A DNA stretch of 64,000 bases from Ignavibacteria bacterium (GCA_013298775.1 JAAFIV010000006.1:1-64000), one strand, 5' to 3'; positions 27,779 to 36,742 are shown, numbered from the stretch's first letter. The notes: generated by a model not told the origin, from the letters alone. A program made the numbers and translations.

Positions 27779-28984
27779 ATGAATATTTTCCATACAGACC
27801 GCATAAAATCTATACTCCCGCAGATTCGCTCGTTTGTGGCGGAGGAAATTATTCCGCTTGAAAAAGATTATCTCCATGGCACGTTTCGCGCCCTCGAACC
27901 CAGATTACACGCGCTTCGCAGCAAAGTGAAAGAGAAAGGTTTGTGGACACCGCATCTGCCTGAATCCGATGGCGGCTTAGGTCTCACGCTCACCGAGTTT
28001 GGTATTGTGAGCGAGGAATTGGGTCGCAGCCCGCTTGGACACTACGTTTTCAACTGCCAAGCACCCGACATTGGCAATATGGAATTGCTGCATCAATTCG
28101 CCACAGAAGCCCAGAAACACACGTTTCTGGAGCCGCTTATGCGCGGGGAAATTCGCTCGTGTTTTTCGATGACCGAACCAGAATTTGCAGGGTCAAATCC
28201 CGTGAACATGGCGACAACAGCCGTGCGCGAGGGTGATGAGTATATTTTGAATGGTCATAAATGGTTCACCTCGTCCGCCGATGGCGCGTCGTTCCTTGTG
28301 GTAATGGCAGTCACGAATCCCGAAGCCGCGCCGCACAAACGCGCAAGTATGCTCATTATGCCCGCAACTACTGAGGGATACACGCTTGTACGAAATATCA
28401 AAATCATGGGCGACGAAGGCGACAGCTACGCAAGCCACGCTGAGGTGCGCTTTGAAAATTGCCGTGTACCCGCCGCAAATCTGCTTGGGAACGAGGGAGC
28501 TGGGTTCGCACTCGCGCAACACCGCTTGGGACCTGGACGCATCCACCATTGTATGCGCTTCATCGGCATTGCCGAGCGGGCGTTGGAGCTTATGTGCCGG
28601 TACGCCATTTCCCGCCACCTCGCGCCTGGAAAGCCGCTTGCAAGCCGCCAAAGTATTCAAATGTGGATTGCAGAAAGTCGCGCCGAGATAGACGCAGCGC
28701 GGTATATGGTGCTGCACACCGCAGATGGTATTGACAAAAACGGGGCGCAAGCAATGAAAGAATCTATTTCCACGATTAAGTTTTTTGTGGCAAATATGCT
28801 CCAACACGTCTTGGATAGAGCGATTCAGGTTCACGGCGCACTCGGCGTTACCGACGACACCGTGCTGGCGTATTGGTATCGCCACGAGCGAGCAGCCCGC
28901 ATTTACGATGGTCCCGACGAGGTGCATAAAACCGTGCTTGCGCGGAATATTTTGAAAAGTTATGGGTATGATATTGAGCAATAG
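27779..28984 (+). CDS. Acyl-CoA dehydrogenase (ACAD10/11-like)
   Basis: A 401-residue FAD-dependent acyl-CoA dehydrogenase that introduces the alpha-beta double bond in acyl-CoA catabolism. The N-terminal helical domain, the FSMTEPEFAGSNP and GHKWFTSSADGA motifs of the middle beta domain, and the C-terminal IQVHGALGVTDDT...RIYDGPDEVH are present. The LGPGRIHHCMR sequence resembles the ACAD10/11 subgroup, so a long or branched acyl substrate is possible. No electron-transfer flavoprotein gene is adjacent. Confidence 0.92.
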   Translation: MNIFHTDRIKSILPQIRSFVAEEIIPLEKDYLHGTFRALEPRLHALRSKVKEKGLWTPHLPESDGGLGLTLTEFGIVSEELGRSPLGHYVFNCQAPDIGNMELLHQFATEAQKHTFLEPLMRGEIRSCFSMTEPEFAGSNPVNMATTAVREGDEYILNGHKWFTSSADGASFLVVMAVTNPEAAPHKRASMLIMPATTEGYTLVRNIKIMGDEGDSYASHAEVRFENCRVPAANLLGNEGAGFALAQHRLGPGRIHHCMRFIGIAERALELMCRYAISRHLAPGKPLASRQSIQMWIAESRAEIDAARYMVLHTADGIDKNGAQAMKESISTIKFFVANMLQHVLDRAIQVHGALGVTDDTVLAYWYRHERAARIYDGPDEVHKTVLARNILKSYGYDIEQ

Positions 28985-29007
28985 TGATTTCTTTCCTATG
29001 TGCAAAA

Positions 29008-29098
29008 GCCCCTCACCCCAACCCTCTCGCAGAGGGAGAGGGCTTTCAGAACACCCTCACCCTTTGGGAGAGGGTCTCGCGGAGCGAGGGGTGAGGGC
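29008..29098. repeat. CCCTCACCCC palindromic repeat at the start of the receptor gene
   Basis: GCCCCTCACCCC at the left and GGGGTGAGGGC at the right enclose AGGGAGAGGG and TTTGGGAGAGGG blocks of the 142-bp element type, without the CTCACCTTACGCA ends. Its right edge contains the likely GTG start of the next gene. Confidence 0.85.
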
Positions 29099-31487
29099 AA
29101 TACACGCGCTGCGTCAGGAGCTTCAATATTCCTTGCAAAGCGCATCATTCCTTGCTCTGATGCTCCTTGTGCCGTCATTCCTTACGGCACAAACCTCCCT
29201 GCCCACCGCACCAAAAGCCACAGTACCGCCATTGCCCACAACACAAGCAAATATCACGCTTGCAAGGACTTCTCTTCTAAAAAATAGCACAACTGCCAAT
29301 TCTTCTACCTCATCACTCCGTGCGCTTTTGGCAGAAAAAAACGCTTTGGCGAGCCTTGCCACGCTGCAAGTGCCGCTCTACACACCGCTTCTGGCGCATG
29401 GACGCTTGTTTCTGAATGCTACACACGCATTTATCACGATTGGCAAACAGGATATTCCTTGGCTAGATTACAACGGTTTTGCGGAAATCCTTGCCGCGAA
29501 AACGCCGATGTTTCCGCTCTTTTTGGGTTCGCAAGGCGCATTTAATCATGGTTCGTTCTTTGGAAGCTCGGTTCGCGATATTGCGGTCATGGTCAATGGT
29601 CGCCCCACGAATGATATTGCGCTGGGCGCAGCGCATTTGGAGCATTTACCGCCAGAAATGATGGAACAAGCGGAAATCTACATCGGTTCGGACGCGGTGA
29701 TTTTGGCGAATAATGCCTCAGGAGCCGCAATAAACCTACAAGAAATACGCCACAACGTGAAGGATTTCTACACGCGAGCGTGGATTAGCCAATCCAACGA
29801 ACAATACACCGCCGCCGATGTGGATTTTAGCCACAACGTCGCACCAAACCTCAATTTCACGCTGGGAGCGCGAACGCAATTCGGCAGCCGCATTTACAAC
29901 AACACAGGCATTTCCTCGTGGAATGCCCGCGCAAAGCTGCATTGGAACGTGTCGTCGTCGGCAAATGTGTCGCTGAGTTATTTGCTGACGCAACACCGAA
30001 GCGCACTGAGCGGCGGCGTTACCACAGCAACCTTCTTTGATTTCAACACCAGCGCGACCATTTTCAACGAACTTCGGGAAAATACCTTCCGGCACGACCT
30101 CACACTCACCGCCAGTGCCTATCTTTCCCGCGATTCCGCCATAGCAGCCAGTCTGACGGGCTATGCCAGCCTCAACCAGCGTAGCCTCGAACGGGCATTG
30201 CGGCAAGGAACGGGGCTGAATGGTCAGCGTGGAGGCGGCGGCTTTGGTGTGCTTCCCGATACGCTGATTGCAGAATCCACCACAAATACCTTCACGGTGG
30301 GCGTTACAGGGCGCGTAGAAACACGGGTGAGGCTCTTTAACGCGCTGGATGCCGCTCTCACGGCAGGTGGGAGCATCAATGCCTCGAATGTGCAGACAAG
30401 TGTGTATTGGGATGAGAGTATGCGGCGAGTGGCGTGGCAGCAGAGTACGCGAGGTACAGTTAATCCGCCTGCTCGCGATACTGTGTCTGGTGAAATTTCA
30501 GGCTTTGGGCGATTGCAATTCACTCTCCTTGACCGCGTAAACACCAGTGGTGGAGCGCGGTTTACGCTTCTGAATGGCAGACCATACCTCGCCGTTGGAG
30601 CGCGTTTTTCAACATTGTTGCTTGATGAACACAAGACCAGTACCAATGGGACTTTCAGCACGACGCTCGAACTTTGGGGCGATTTTTCCCAGAGTTCCCG
30701 CGCACCAACGCTTTCCGAGCAAGGCATGAATGTTGCCGCCACAGCACGCTTCTCAACAGCAGCAACGACGCAGCTTCCAGAGCTTCGTGCTGAAGACCAC
30801 ACGCTCATTCTTGGTGGGCTTCGTCTTCGTCAGCAAGCGGCAAAGAGTGCTTTTTCGTGTGATTTTACAGCAGCCTTGCGCACTATTCAGAATGAAATCC
30901 GCGCTACGCCTGTGTTTCAGGCATTTCCGCACGTGGTGACAACGGCAAATTTGGAAGCAACAAACCGTCTTCGCACAATGCAGACCTCTAACAACACGAG
31001 TAGTTACGCGCTTCTTAGCGCATCGCTCATGGCGGATTGGTATGTGCAAAATGTTCTTTTTGGAGGGAATTTTGTATTTTCTGGATATGCGAATTGTACG
31101 GTGCCAATTTCCAGAATATCGCAAAACCTGACACAGCTTGTTCCAGAGCGGTTTCCGCTTGTTTCGGCGGGCTGTACCGCGCAGTATGAGTACGTTGTGG
31201 GGCGAAGTGTTCTCAGAGCAGGCATTCGCGTCCGCATGATGACGACGGTGCAAACACAAGGTTTTATGCCGACAACGTGGACGTATTTTGACAATGATTT
31301 TACCACAAACCCCACACAAGGACTGACAGGAAACGGCATAGACATTGTCGCGGCGGCACGTGTGGGCAATGCGTACCTCCGCGCAACGTACCAAAACGCG
31401 CTCAGTGTTCCTGCCACGACGGTAGGCTTTTATCCGCAATATCCAACAAATATCAGGCTTTCAGGCTCGTTTACAATTTTGGAATAA
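29091..31487 (+). CDS. TonB-dependent receptor-like outer membrane protein
   Basis: The product has a hydrophobic export signal (FLALMLLVPSFLTAQ), a plug-like segment (LEHLPPEMMEQAEIYIGSDAV, AINLQE), and a long C-terminal region of alternating hydrophobic residues typical of an outer membrane barrel, ending in RLSGSFTILE. A function in ligand uptake via TonB is inferred from the architecture; the substrate is unknown. The start is uncertain: GTG 29091 gives 798 residues, while an open frame back to 28962 would translate the repeat at 29008-29098. Confidence 0.8.
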   Translation: MRAIHALRQELQYSLQSASFLALMLLVPSFLTAQTSLPTAPKATVPPLPTTQANITLARTSLLKNSTTANSSTSSLRALLAEKNALASLATLQVPLYTPLLAHGRLFLNATHAFITIGKQDIPWLDYNGFAEILAAKTPMFPLFLGSQGAFNHGSFFGSSVRDIAVMVNGRPTNDIALGAAHLEHLPPEMMEQAEIYIGSDAVILANNASGAAINLQEIRHNVKDFYTRAWISQSNEQYTAADVDFSHNVAPNLNFTLGARTQFGSRIYNNTGISSWNARAKLHWNVSSSANVSLSYLLTQHRSALSGGVTTATFFDFNTSATIFNELRENTFRHDLTLTASAYLSRDSAIAASLTGYASLNQRSLERALRQGTGLNGQRGGGGFGVLPDTLIAESTTNTFTVGVTGRVETRVRLFNALDAALTAGGSINASNVQTSVYWDESMRRVAWQQSTRGTVNPPARDTVSGEISGFGRLQFTLLDRVNTSGGARFTLLNGRPYLAVGARFSTLLLDEHKTSTNGTFSTTLELWGDFSQSSRAPTLSEQGMNVAATARFSTAATTQLPELRAEDHTLILGGLRLRQQAAKSAFSCDFTAALRTIQNEIRATPVFQAFPHVVTTANLEATNRLRTMQTSNNTSSYALLSASLMADWYVQNVLFGGNFVFSGYANCTVPISRISQNLTQLVPERFPLVSAGCTAQYEYVVGRSVLRAGIRVRMMTTVQTQGFMPTTWTYFDNDFTTNPTQGLTGNGIDIVAAARVGNAYLRATYQNALSVPATTVGFYPQYPTNIRLSGSFTILE

Positions 31488-31504
31488 GCTGTTCCACAGG
31501 CTCG

Positions 31505-31554
31505 TTAGAGGCTATAATTAGAGGCTATAATTAGAGGCTATAATTAGAGGCTAT
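31505..31554. repeat. 13-bp tandem repeat overlapping the glycosyltransferase stop codon
   Basis: Nearly four copies of TTAGAGGCTATAA. The stop codon of the minus-strand gene (31553-31551, TAG) is taken from the repeat unit, so the array begins exactly at the gene end. Confidence 0.92.
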
Positions 31555-32642
31555 ATCACAGCCAGCACCGATTGCATGTATCGCGCGACCACACCCTGCA
31601 AGCTGTGATGCCGCGCCGCCCACGATGCACCATATTCCCCAACACCTGACCAATTCTGGCGTGCAAGCAACATTGCACGAATATCCTCGCGTAAATTCGC
31701 ACGGCGGATATTGAAGAAAGGATGCGCTTCGCCAGCACATTGCTCTTGCAAAAAAAGCGCGAAATCTGGCATGATTTCTACGGCGGTGGGTATTCCCATG
31801 AGCAGACTTTCGATAGAATTTACGCCATACCCAATCTCGCCGATACTGTCAATAAACGCATGACAACGTGCTTTTGCTGCCATTGCTTGCGGATGCGGGA
31901 GTTTTTCAATGAGAATAATTTCTATTGGAAATTCATCGCGGAGGCTCTCTAAAGCTGAGAGAATCAGGTCTGTGCCTTTGGCGGCACGATTCGTTGGCGC
32001 GTGCCCGATGCGGAGTGTTTCACCTTCTTGCGGAGGCAAGTAGGAGCGCGAAGGCGCGTACACAGGTGCTTCATAGGGATAAAATAAAAATTGCGCTTCG
32101 GGAAAAAGTAAGGTGTGGTCGTGTTCAAAGGTAAACGTAGCACGAGCTTTCTCCTGAACACCAGTAATGATGCCGCGTGTACGCATATCCGAGCCGTAGT
32201 ACATGCTCACTATCGGCACAGGCGTTTCCGCGAGAAGCTGCGGAAAGCGCGTAAAATCGTGTCCGCCGTCTGCAAAAATGAGGTCGAAGCTATTTAATCC
32301 ACCAATTTGCTGCAATGCCGCATGAATACTGGGCTGCCAATACCAATCGCGGAGGCGAAAAAGTGCTGCATCCAGCGCATTTGCGGGTTTCCAGTATTTT
32401 ACCGTGCCTTCATGCCGCTTATTGATGATGTTTGGCGTATGCCCTAAACGGATAATGTTCCGCAAAAGCGGTACAAAGGGTGCGTTCAGGGCAGGCAAAC
32501 GCAAAGCAATATCTTCCTCATAATTTTGCATCGGCGAAAGCAAGGTAATAAGCCGGCTATCATGCCCCAATCGCCGCTCTTCCTTGACAAGACGGATGGG
32601 AATGCCAGCAAAATTTTCAATAGCAAGATGAAGAATACGCAT
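31551..32642 (-). CDS. Glycosyltransferase family 4-like protein
   Basis: A 363-residue protein with two Rossmann-like halves: an N-terminal MRILHLAIENFAGIPIRLVKEERRLGH and a C-terminal nucleotide-sugar region with RIGHAPTNRAAKGTDLILSAL and a GYGVNSIESLLMGIPTAVEI segment corresponding to the GT4 EGFGLPxxEAMA motif (Glu in NSIESLLMG). The donor and acceptor are unknown. The start at ATG 32642 fits the beta-strand; upstream in-frame codons have no such motif. rpmH runs divergently. Confidence 0.8.
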   Translation of the reverse strand: MRILHLAIENFAGIPIRLVKEERRLGHDSRLITLLSPMQNYEEDIALRLPALNAPFVPLLRNIIRLGHTPNIINKRHEGTVKYWKPANALDAALFRLRDWYWQPSIHAALQQIGGLNSFDLIFADGGHDFTRFPQLLAETPVPIVSMYYGSDMRTRGIITGVQEKARATFTFEHDHTLLFPEAQFLFYPYEAPVYAPSRSYLPPQEGETLRIGHAPTNRAAKGTDLILSALESLRDEFPIEIILIEKLPHPQAMAAKARCHAFIDSIGEIGYGVNSIESLLMGIPTAVEIMPDFALFLQEQCAGEAHPFFNIRRANLREDIRAMLLARQNWSGVGEYGASWAARHHSLQGVVARYMQSVLAVI

Positions 32643-32852
32643 ACTTTGGATGGATTGGACGAGGGAAACGTGATATGTTTTTGATTTATTCTGCGGATGT
32701 GCAAAAATATTTTTTCTCCATTCCCAAAAAATACCTATATTTGCGATTCTGTACACAAAAATTTTGTATGCAGAGCAGACAATATACTTTTGCAATTCAA
32801 TTTCTTGTTTCATACGCTGCCCTACAAACGCGGCGTTTTCTCATTCTTCCCA

Positions 32853-33008
32853 ATGAAACGTACATTTCAACCCAGCAAAATTCGCCGTCGCAGAGTACAC
32901 GGTTTCCGTGCGCGTATGGCAACCAAAAACGGACGCAAAGTCCTCGCGGCACGTCGCGCAAAAGGTCGTCATAAATTGACCGTCAGCGACGAATCACGCA
33001 ACGGATAA
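32853..33008 (+). CDS. rpmH: Ribosomal protein L34
   Basis: A 51-residue basic protein with the family-defining [22 protein letters not shown] start and [20 protein letters not shown] end. It begins the conserved rpmH-rnpA-yidD-yidC order. dnaA, usually adjacent in many bacteria, is absent here; the neighbour on the left is a glycosyltransferase gene. Confidence 0.97.
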   Translation: MKRTFQPSKIRRRRVHGFRARMATKNGRKVLAARRAKGRHKLTVSDESRNG

Positions 33009-33067
33009 TTGCTTCCATGACGGCACGGCTTCTTGCCTCGCTTGATGATTACAATGCTTGATTACAG

Positions 33068-33102
33068 AGCGCATGGTGTTCGCATCAATGCGCTTTTTTT
33101 TT
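33068..33102 (+). terminator. Rho-independent terminator between rpmH and rnpA
   Basis: An AGCGCAT/ATGCGCT stem with inner pairing around TTCG is followed by eight or nine T. It could uncouple the abundant L34 message from rnpA. Confidence 0.85.
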
Positions 33103-33187
33103 GAGTGATTCTCTCTTGAGTAATTCTCTTTTGAATAGTTCTCGTTTGATTTTGAACGATTTTTGCTCCGTTCACGATGTACCGCCA

Positions 33188-33739
33188 ATGCCTGATTCCG
33201 CCTCAGAACAGCTTCCACAGCGCATAGAATCGCCGCCACGTGCGGTTTTGCCTCTGAAGGGCTTTCAAGCCTTCGATGCGGTGTTTCGGCATGGTGCGCG
33301 GTTTGCGTATCGAGGCGTTACGGCGTTTGTTTTGTTTGAAGATGTGCTGGCAAAGGCGCAGAAAAGCTCGCCCGAAGACCACGCTCTTCAAAATATCTAC
33401 GCCCATTATCAACGATATTCTTCTCGAAGCACAAGCAATGATGAGGCTTCTCACGCGCTCCTCGTGGGCGTATCGGCAAAGCGGCGCACACGTCCGGCGG
33501 TGATGAGAAATCGAATAAAACGACTCCTTCGGACAAGTATTCATCAAACAATACAGCGCGAAGGTCAGCGTTCACGCGGCATTGCGGCAATGGTTCTTAT
33601 TTGCAACATTATTCCCGAAAAGCCGTCCTTGTTGATGCTAGATGAAATTGCGCCGCTTGTACGGCGTATCATCCAAAATGCTGATAAATACTACTCTTCG
33701 CGGCATGGCAATAGCAATGCGGCAAAAGAAAAACTCTAA
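33188..33739 (+). CDS. rnpA: Ribonuclease P protein component
   Basis: RnpA is the protein cofactor of RNase P for tRNA 5' maturation. The family core is clear: [19 protein letters not shown] near the N-terminus, [25 protein letters not shown] with the RNR motif, and a C-terminal helix. At 183 residues it is longer than the usual 110-130: about 38 residues are inserted (about 50-88) between the second strand and LLVGVSAKR, and there is an N-terminal extension of about 20. The start is uncertain; ATG 33188 was preferred to an open frame from 33101. Confidence 0.9.
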   Translation: MPDSASEQLPQRIESPPRAVLPLKGFQAFDAVFRHGARFAYRGVTAFVLFEDVLAKAQKSSPEDHALQNIYAHYQRYSSRSTSNDEASHALLVGVSAKRRTRPAVMRNRIKRLLRTSIHQTIQREGQRSRGIAAMVLICNIIPEKPSLLMLDEIAPLVRRIIQNADKYYSSRHGNSNAAKEKL

Positions 33740-33795
33740 CATCGCTTCATTCCTCAGACTTCACTGAGCGTTATGCTCACATTTCATCCTTTGAT

Positions 33796-34041
33796 ATGAA
33801 GTGGCTTGTTCTCCTCATCTTACGGGCATATAAACTCGTCCTTTCGCCCATGCTTCCGGCAGCGTGTCGGTTTTATCCAACATGTTCGGAATATGCGATG
33901 GAAGCAGTCGAAAAGCACGGCGTGATGCGGGGTTCATGGCTTGCAGCACAGCGCATTGGGCGTTGTCATCCGTGGCACGCTGGCGGCTTCGACCCTGTAC
34001 CGGAGAGCATTACGCCCTGCCGTTGCGGAGCGAAACGATAG
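33796..34041 (+). CDS. yidD: Membrane protein insertion efficiency factor YidD
   Basis: An 81-residue protein with the YidD signature: [29 protein letters not shown], then [24 protein letters not shown]. It acts with YidC in inner membrane protein insertion. Its stop codon (TAG) is contained in a 14-bp tandem repeat at 34033-34069. A nested pair of mobile elements separates it from yidC. Confidence 0.96.
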   Translation: MKWLVLLILRAYKLVLSPMLPAACRFYPTCSEYAMEAVEKHGVMRGSWLAAQRIGRCHPWHAGGFDPVPESITPCRCGAKR

Positions 34042-34069
34042 ACACAAAACGATAGACACAAAACGATAG
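34033..34069. repeat. 14-bp tandem repeat overlapping the yidD stop
   Basis: AAACGATAGACACA occurs twice (34033-34046 and 34047-34060), then AAACGATAG (34061-34069). The first copy includes the last Lys-Arg codons and stop of yidD. Confidence 0.9.
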
Positions 34070-34076
34070 GCAAATG

Positions 34077-34381
34077 GTAACTGGTCAGGTCATCTGTACA
34101 CGACAAAACCTTTGTAAAGCGCGTAAAATTAGGCTTCAGTAACACAGACATTCTTGTCTGTGTTTGTCACCTGAACCCCTCACTAACACTCACAGACAAG
34201 AATGTCTGTGCCACTGTGAAAACAGTTTTGTCGTGTACAGAGGGTCAGGTCATAATTTTTAGGATACAGATTGCCATGATTCTCGCAGATGAAGACTGGG
34301 AAGAAGAAGGGATATTCCTTTCTGAAATCCTCTCCATCATGGAAATCATGGTAATCTGCGTTCAGAAACCTAGCCAGTTAC
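34077..34381. mobile_element. Outer element with GTAACTGG ends, containing a nested 151-bp element
   Basis: GTAACTGGTCAGGT (from 34077) and ACCTAGCCAGTTAC (to 34381) are inverted repeats. GGCAAATG flanks both sides (34069-34076 and 34382-34389), giving an 8-bp duplication. Removing the inserted 151-bp element plus its 9-bp duplication leaves 145 bp. CAGATTGCCATGATT and AATCATGGTAATCTG are further inner inverted repeats. The ends match those of 49784-49936, though the interiors differ. Confidence 0.85.
34092..34242. mobile_element. 151-bp MITE-like element, copy 2, with 9-bp target duplication
   Basis: The ends ATCTGTACACGAC and GTCGTGTACAGAG are inverted repeats with one mismatch. GGTCAGGTC flanks both sides (34083-34091 and 34243-34251). 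This target sequence belongs to the terminal repeat of the outer element, so insertion happened after that element arrived. Confidence 0.94.
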
Positions 34382-34457
34382 GGCAAATGTACATTTTCAA
34401 TTCTCAATCTTCAATCTCTTCTCTTCAACCTCTTCTCACAGTTGAACCACAAGCAGT

Positions 34458-36458
34458 ATGGAACGTAAACAATTTATCGGATTTTTGCTCATTGGGCTTA
34501 TTATCGCTGGCTACATGACGTGGACATCCGTGCAGCAAGCACCACCGAAAACGCCGCAACAAAAGCAGCAAGATTCGCTTGCTCGCGTAAAAGCCGCATC
34601 AGAACAGGCTTCGCAGACTCCTTCTGCAAATAGCACAGCAAATAGCACAGCAAATACTCCCAATGGTGCTGGGCAAAATCAAGCACAAAATCAGGTGCAA
34701 TCAGGGAATGGTAGTAATCCGAACCATTCCAAGTTTGGTGCGCTCTACGAACCCTTTCGCGGCGGACGCGATGAGATTATTACGGTCGAGAACGACTTCC
34801 TCCAAGCGCGTATTTCCTCGCGTGGCGGCACGTTGCGTGCATGGCGATTGAAAAAATACTTGTCGTGGTATGGCGATAGCGTCCAGCTTATTCCTTTCGA
34901 GAATACGTTTGGCGCGCTCGGCATAAGTTTCCGCGATATGAACGACGGACAAGCAGGAACCTCACGCGAAAGTAATATCGTGGACACCCGTGAGCTGAAT
35001 TTCACCCTGCAAAGCCCACAAGGCGCAATAAACAAGGTTTCTGGCAATGATTCGCTCGTTGTTGTGGCAAGTGTGAGGTTGGCAAATGGCGGTGTAATTG
35101 AGAAAAAATATACCTTCTATGGCAATCGCTACCACACAAGCCTTGCTGTGCGCCTGAACGGTATGAACGGCATCATGGGCGATAAATACTCGCTCCAATG
35201 GCGCAACGGCTTACAATATCAAGAGCAGAACAGCGTAGAGGAATCCAGCCAAGCAAAAGCGTGGTTGGCGCAAAATGGCACACAATCGGAAGTGGATGCT
35301 GGCGCAGAGCCGAATCCCGTGAACGCAAACGGGACGTTGGATTTTGCAGCAATTAAATCGAAATATTTTGTTGCGGCAATTCAGCCAACGGGCGCACTCA
35401 AAAATGAAATGCTCCAAGCCTCGCTCACAGGCTACAAACAGCCTATGCCAAATGAAGGCAATGTCGAAAAATACGACATGAAAATTGACGTTCCATACTC
35501 GCAAAACCGCGTGGATACGTACTCGGTGTACATTGGTCCGATTGAGTATGATATTTTGAAAGAATACAAGCTGGAATCGGCGTTTAATTTCGCCAATCAA
35601 ATGATTTTAGGCTTGCAGTATATTATCCGTCCGATTGGTGAATACATGATTCTGCCGCTCTTGCGCTTCGTGTATAAGTTCATTCCTAACTATGGTTTAG
35701 CAATTATCATTTTCTCGCTTTTGATGAAGCTGCTTTTGCAGCCGCTCACCGCTTCGCAGACAGAATCCATGCAAAAAATGCAAATTTTGCAGCCGGAAAT
35801 GGAGAAAATCAAGAGTAAGTACAAAGACGACATGCAAAAGCAACAGCAGGAAACGATGAAGTTGTATAGCGAATACGGCATCAATCCTGCGGGTGGCTGC
35901 TTGCCATTACTCTTGCAAATGCCGATTCTTATTGCGCTCTACAATGTATTTTCGTCGGTGATTGACCTTCGTCAAACGCCCTTTGTTGCGTGGATTACGG
36001 ACTTATCCGTGCCAGACGAACTTTTGCGATTGCCGTTCAAGCTGCCGCTTATCAACATTGATATAATCTCTGGTCTGGCATTGTCTATGGGCTTGACAAT
36101 GTTTGCACAACAATACATGACCGTCAAAGACCCGCAACAACGCGCAATGGTCTATATGATGCCCGTGCTGATGACCTTTGCTTTTGCGAACCTTCCGGCT
36201 GGTTTGACGCTGTATTACTTCATGTTCAACATTTTGAGCGTGGCGCAGCAGGTGTGGGTAACGAAGTTTTCTAAAAATAAAATGACGCTTGCCGACCTCA
36301 AGAAAGCACCCAAAAAAGAAGGCTGGCTGCAAAAGAAAATGCGAGAAGCACAAAACATTGCAGCAGCGCAAGGACGCACAATTCCTGGACAAGCACCCGA
36401 ATTGCCCTCGCGAAATGACGACAAACGAGGCGACGATAAGAAGAAAAATCGTAAGTAA
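34458..36458 (+). CDS. yidC: Membrane protein insertase YidC
   Basis: YidC inserts and folds inner membrane proteins, alone or with Sec. The 666-residue protein has an N-terminal membrane anchor (FIGFLLIGLIIAGYMTW), a low-complexity Ser/Thr/Asn/Gln linker, the periplasmic beta domain, and the conserved C-terminal 60-kDa-IMP domain (YGLAIIIFSLLMKLLLQPL, GINPAGGCLPLLLQMPILIALY, MMPVLMTFAFANLPAGLTLYY), followed by a basic tail. It sits between two 151-bp elements in opposite orientations, at 34092-34242 and 36493-36643. Confidence 0.97.
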   Translation: MERKQFIGFLLIGLIIAGYMTWTSVQQAPPKTPQQKQQDSLARVKAASEQASQTPSANSTANSTANTPNGAGQNQAQNQVQSGNGSNPNHSKFGALYEPFRGGRDEIITVENDFLQARISSRGGTLRAWRLKKYLSWYGDSVQLIPFENTFGALGISFRDMNDGQAGTSRESNIVDTRELNFTLQSPQGAINKVSGNDSLVVVASVRLANGGVIEKKYTFYGNRYHTSLAVRLNGMNGIMGDKYSLQWRNGLQYQEQNSVEESSQAKAWLAQNGTQSEVDAGAEPNPVNANGTLDFAAIKSKYFVAAIQPTGALKNEMLQASLTGYKQPMPNEGNVEKYDMKIDVPYSQNRVDTYSVYIGPIEYDILKEYKLESAFNFANQMILGLQYIIRPIGEYMILPLLRFVYKFIPNYGLAIIIFSLLMKLLLQPLTASQTESMQKMQILQPEMEKIKSKYKDDMQKQQQETMKLYSEYGINPAGGCLPLLLQMPILIALYNVFSSVIDLRQTPFVAWITDLSVPDELLRLPFKLPLINIDIISGLALSMGLTMFAQQYMTVKDPQQRAMVYMMPVLMTFAFANLPAGLTLYYFMFNILSVAQQVWVTKFSKNKMTLADLKKAPKKEGWLQKKMREAQNIAAAQGRTIPGQAPELPSRNDDKRGDDKKKNRK

Positions 36459-36492
36459 TGACGCAGACAATCATGCAAGGTGTGGGCAATAC

Positions 36493-36643
36493 CTCTGTAC
36501 ACGACAAAACTTTTTTCATAGTGGCACAGACATTCTTGCCTGTGAGTGTTGGTGCGGGGTTCAAGCAACGAGCACAGACAAGAAGTCTCAAGCCACTGAA
36601 GCCTGATTTAATGGGCTTTTCAGAGGTTTTGTCGTGTACAAAG
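36493..36643. mobile_element. 151-bp MITE-like element, copy 3, with 9-bp target duplication
   Basis: The ends CTCTGTACACGAC and GTCGTGTACAAAG are inverted repeats with one mismatch. GGGCAATAC flanks both sides (36484-36492 and 36644-36652). The interior runs opposite to copies 1 and 2. It starts 35 bp after the yidC stop. Confidence 0.94.
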
Positions 36644-36668
36644 GGGCAATACATCTCAGACCTTGCAT

Positions 36669-36742
36669 AAAAAACGCTTTTCCCTCAAACAAATAGTAGC
36701 ATTGATGAACATTGCTGCTATTGAAGGGGAAAAGCGTTTTTT
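36669..36742. terminator. Terminator downstream of yidC
   Basis: AAAAAACGCTTTTCCC (36669-36684) pairs perfectly with 36727-36742, with an inner AATAGTAGCA/TGCTGCTATT stem and a T tract; it can act in both directions. Confidence 0.88.

Noticed and set aside
32643-32852. Origin of replication next to rpmH
   Set aside because: rpmH is adjacent to oriC/dnaA in many bacteria, but no dnaA gene or cluster of TTATCCACA-type boxes is seen here or beside gyrB.
34092-36643. A composite transposon carrying yidC
   Set aside because: Each flanking 151-bp element has its own perfect 9-bp duplication on both sides, showing two independent insertions rather than a single unit.
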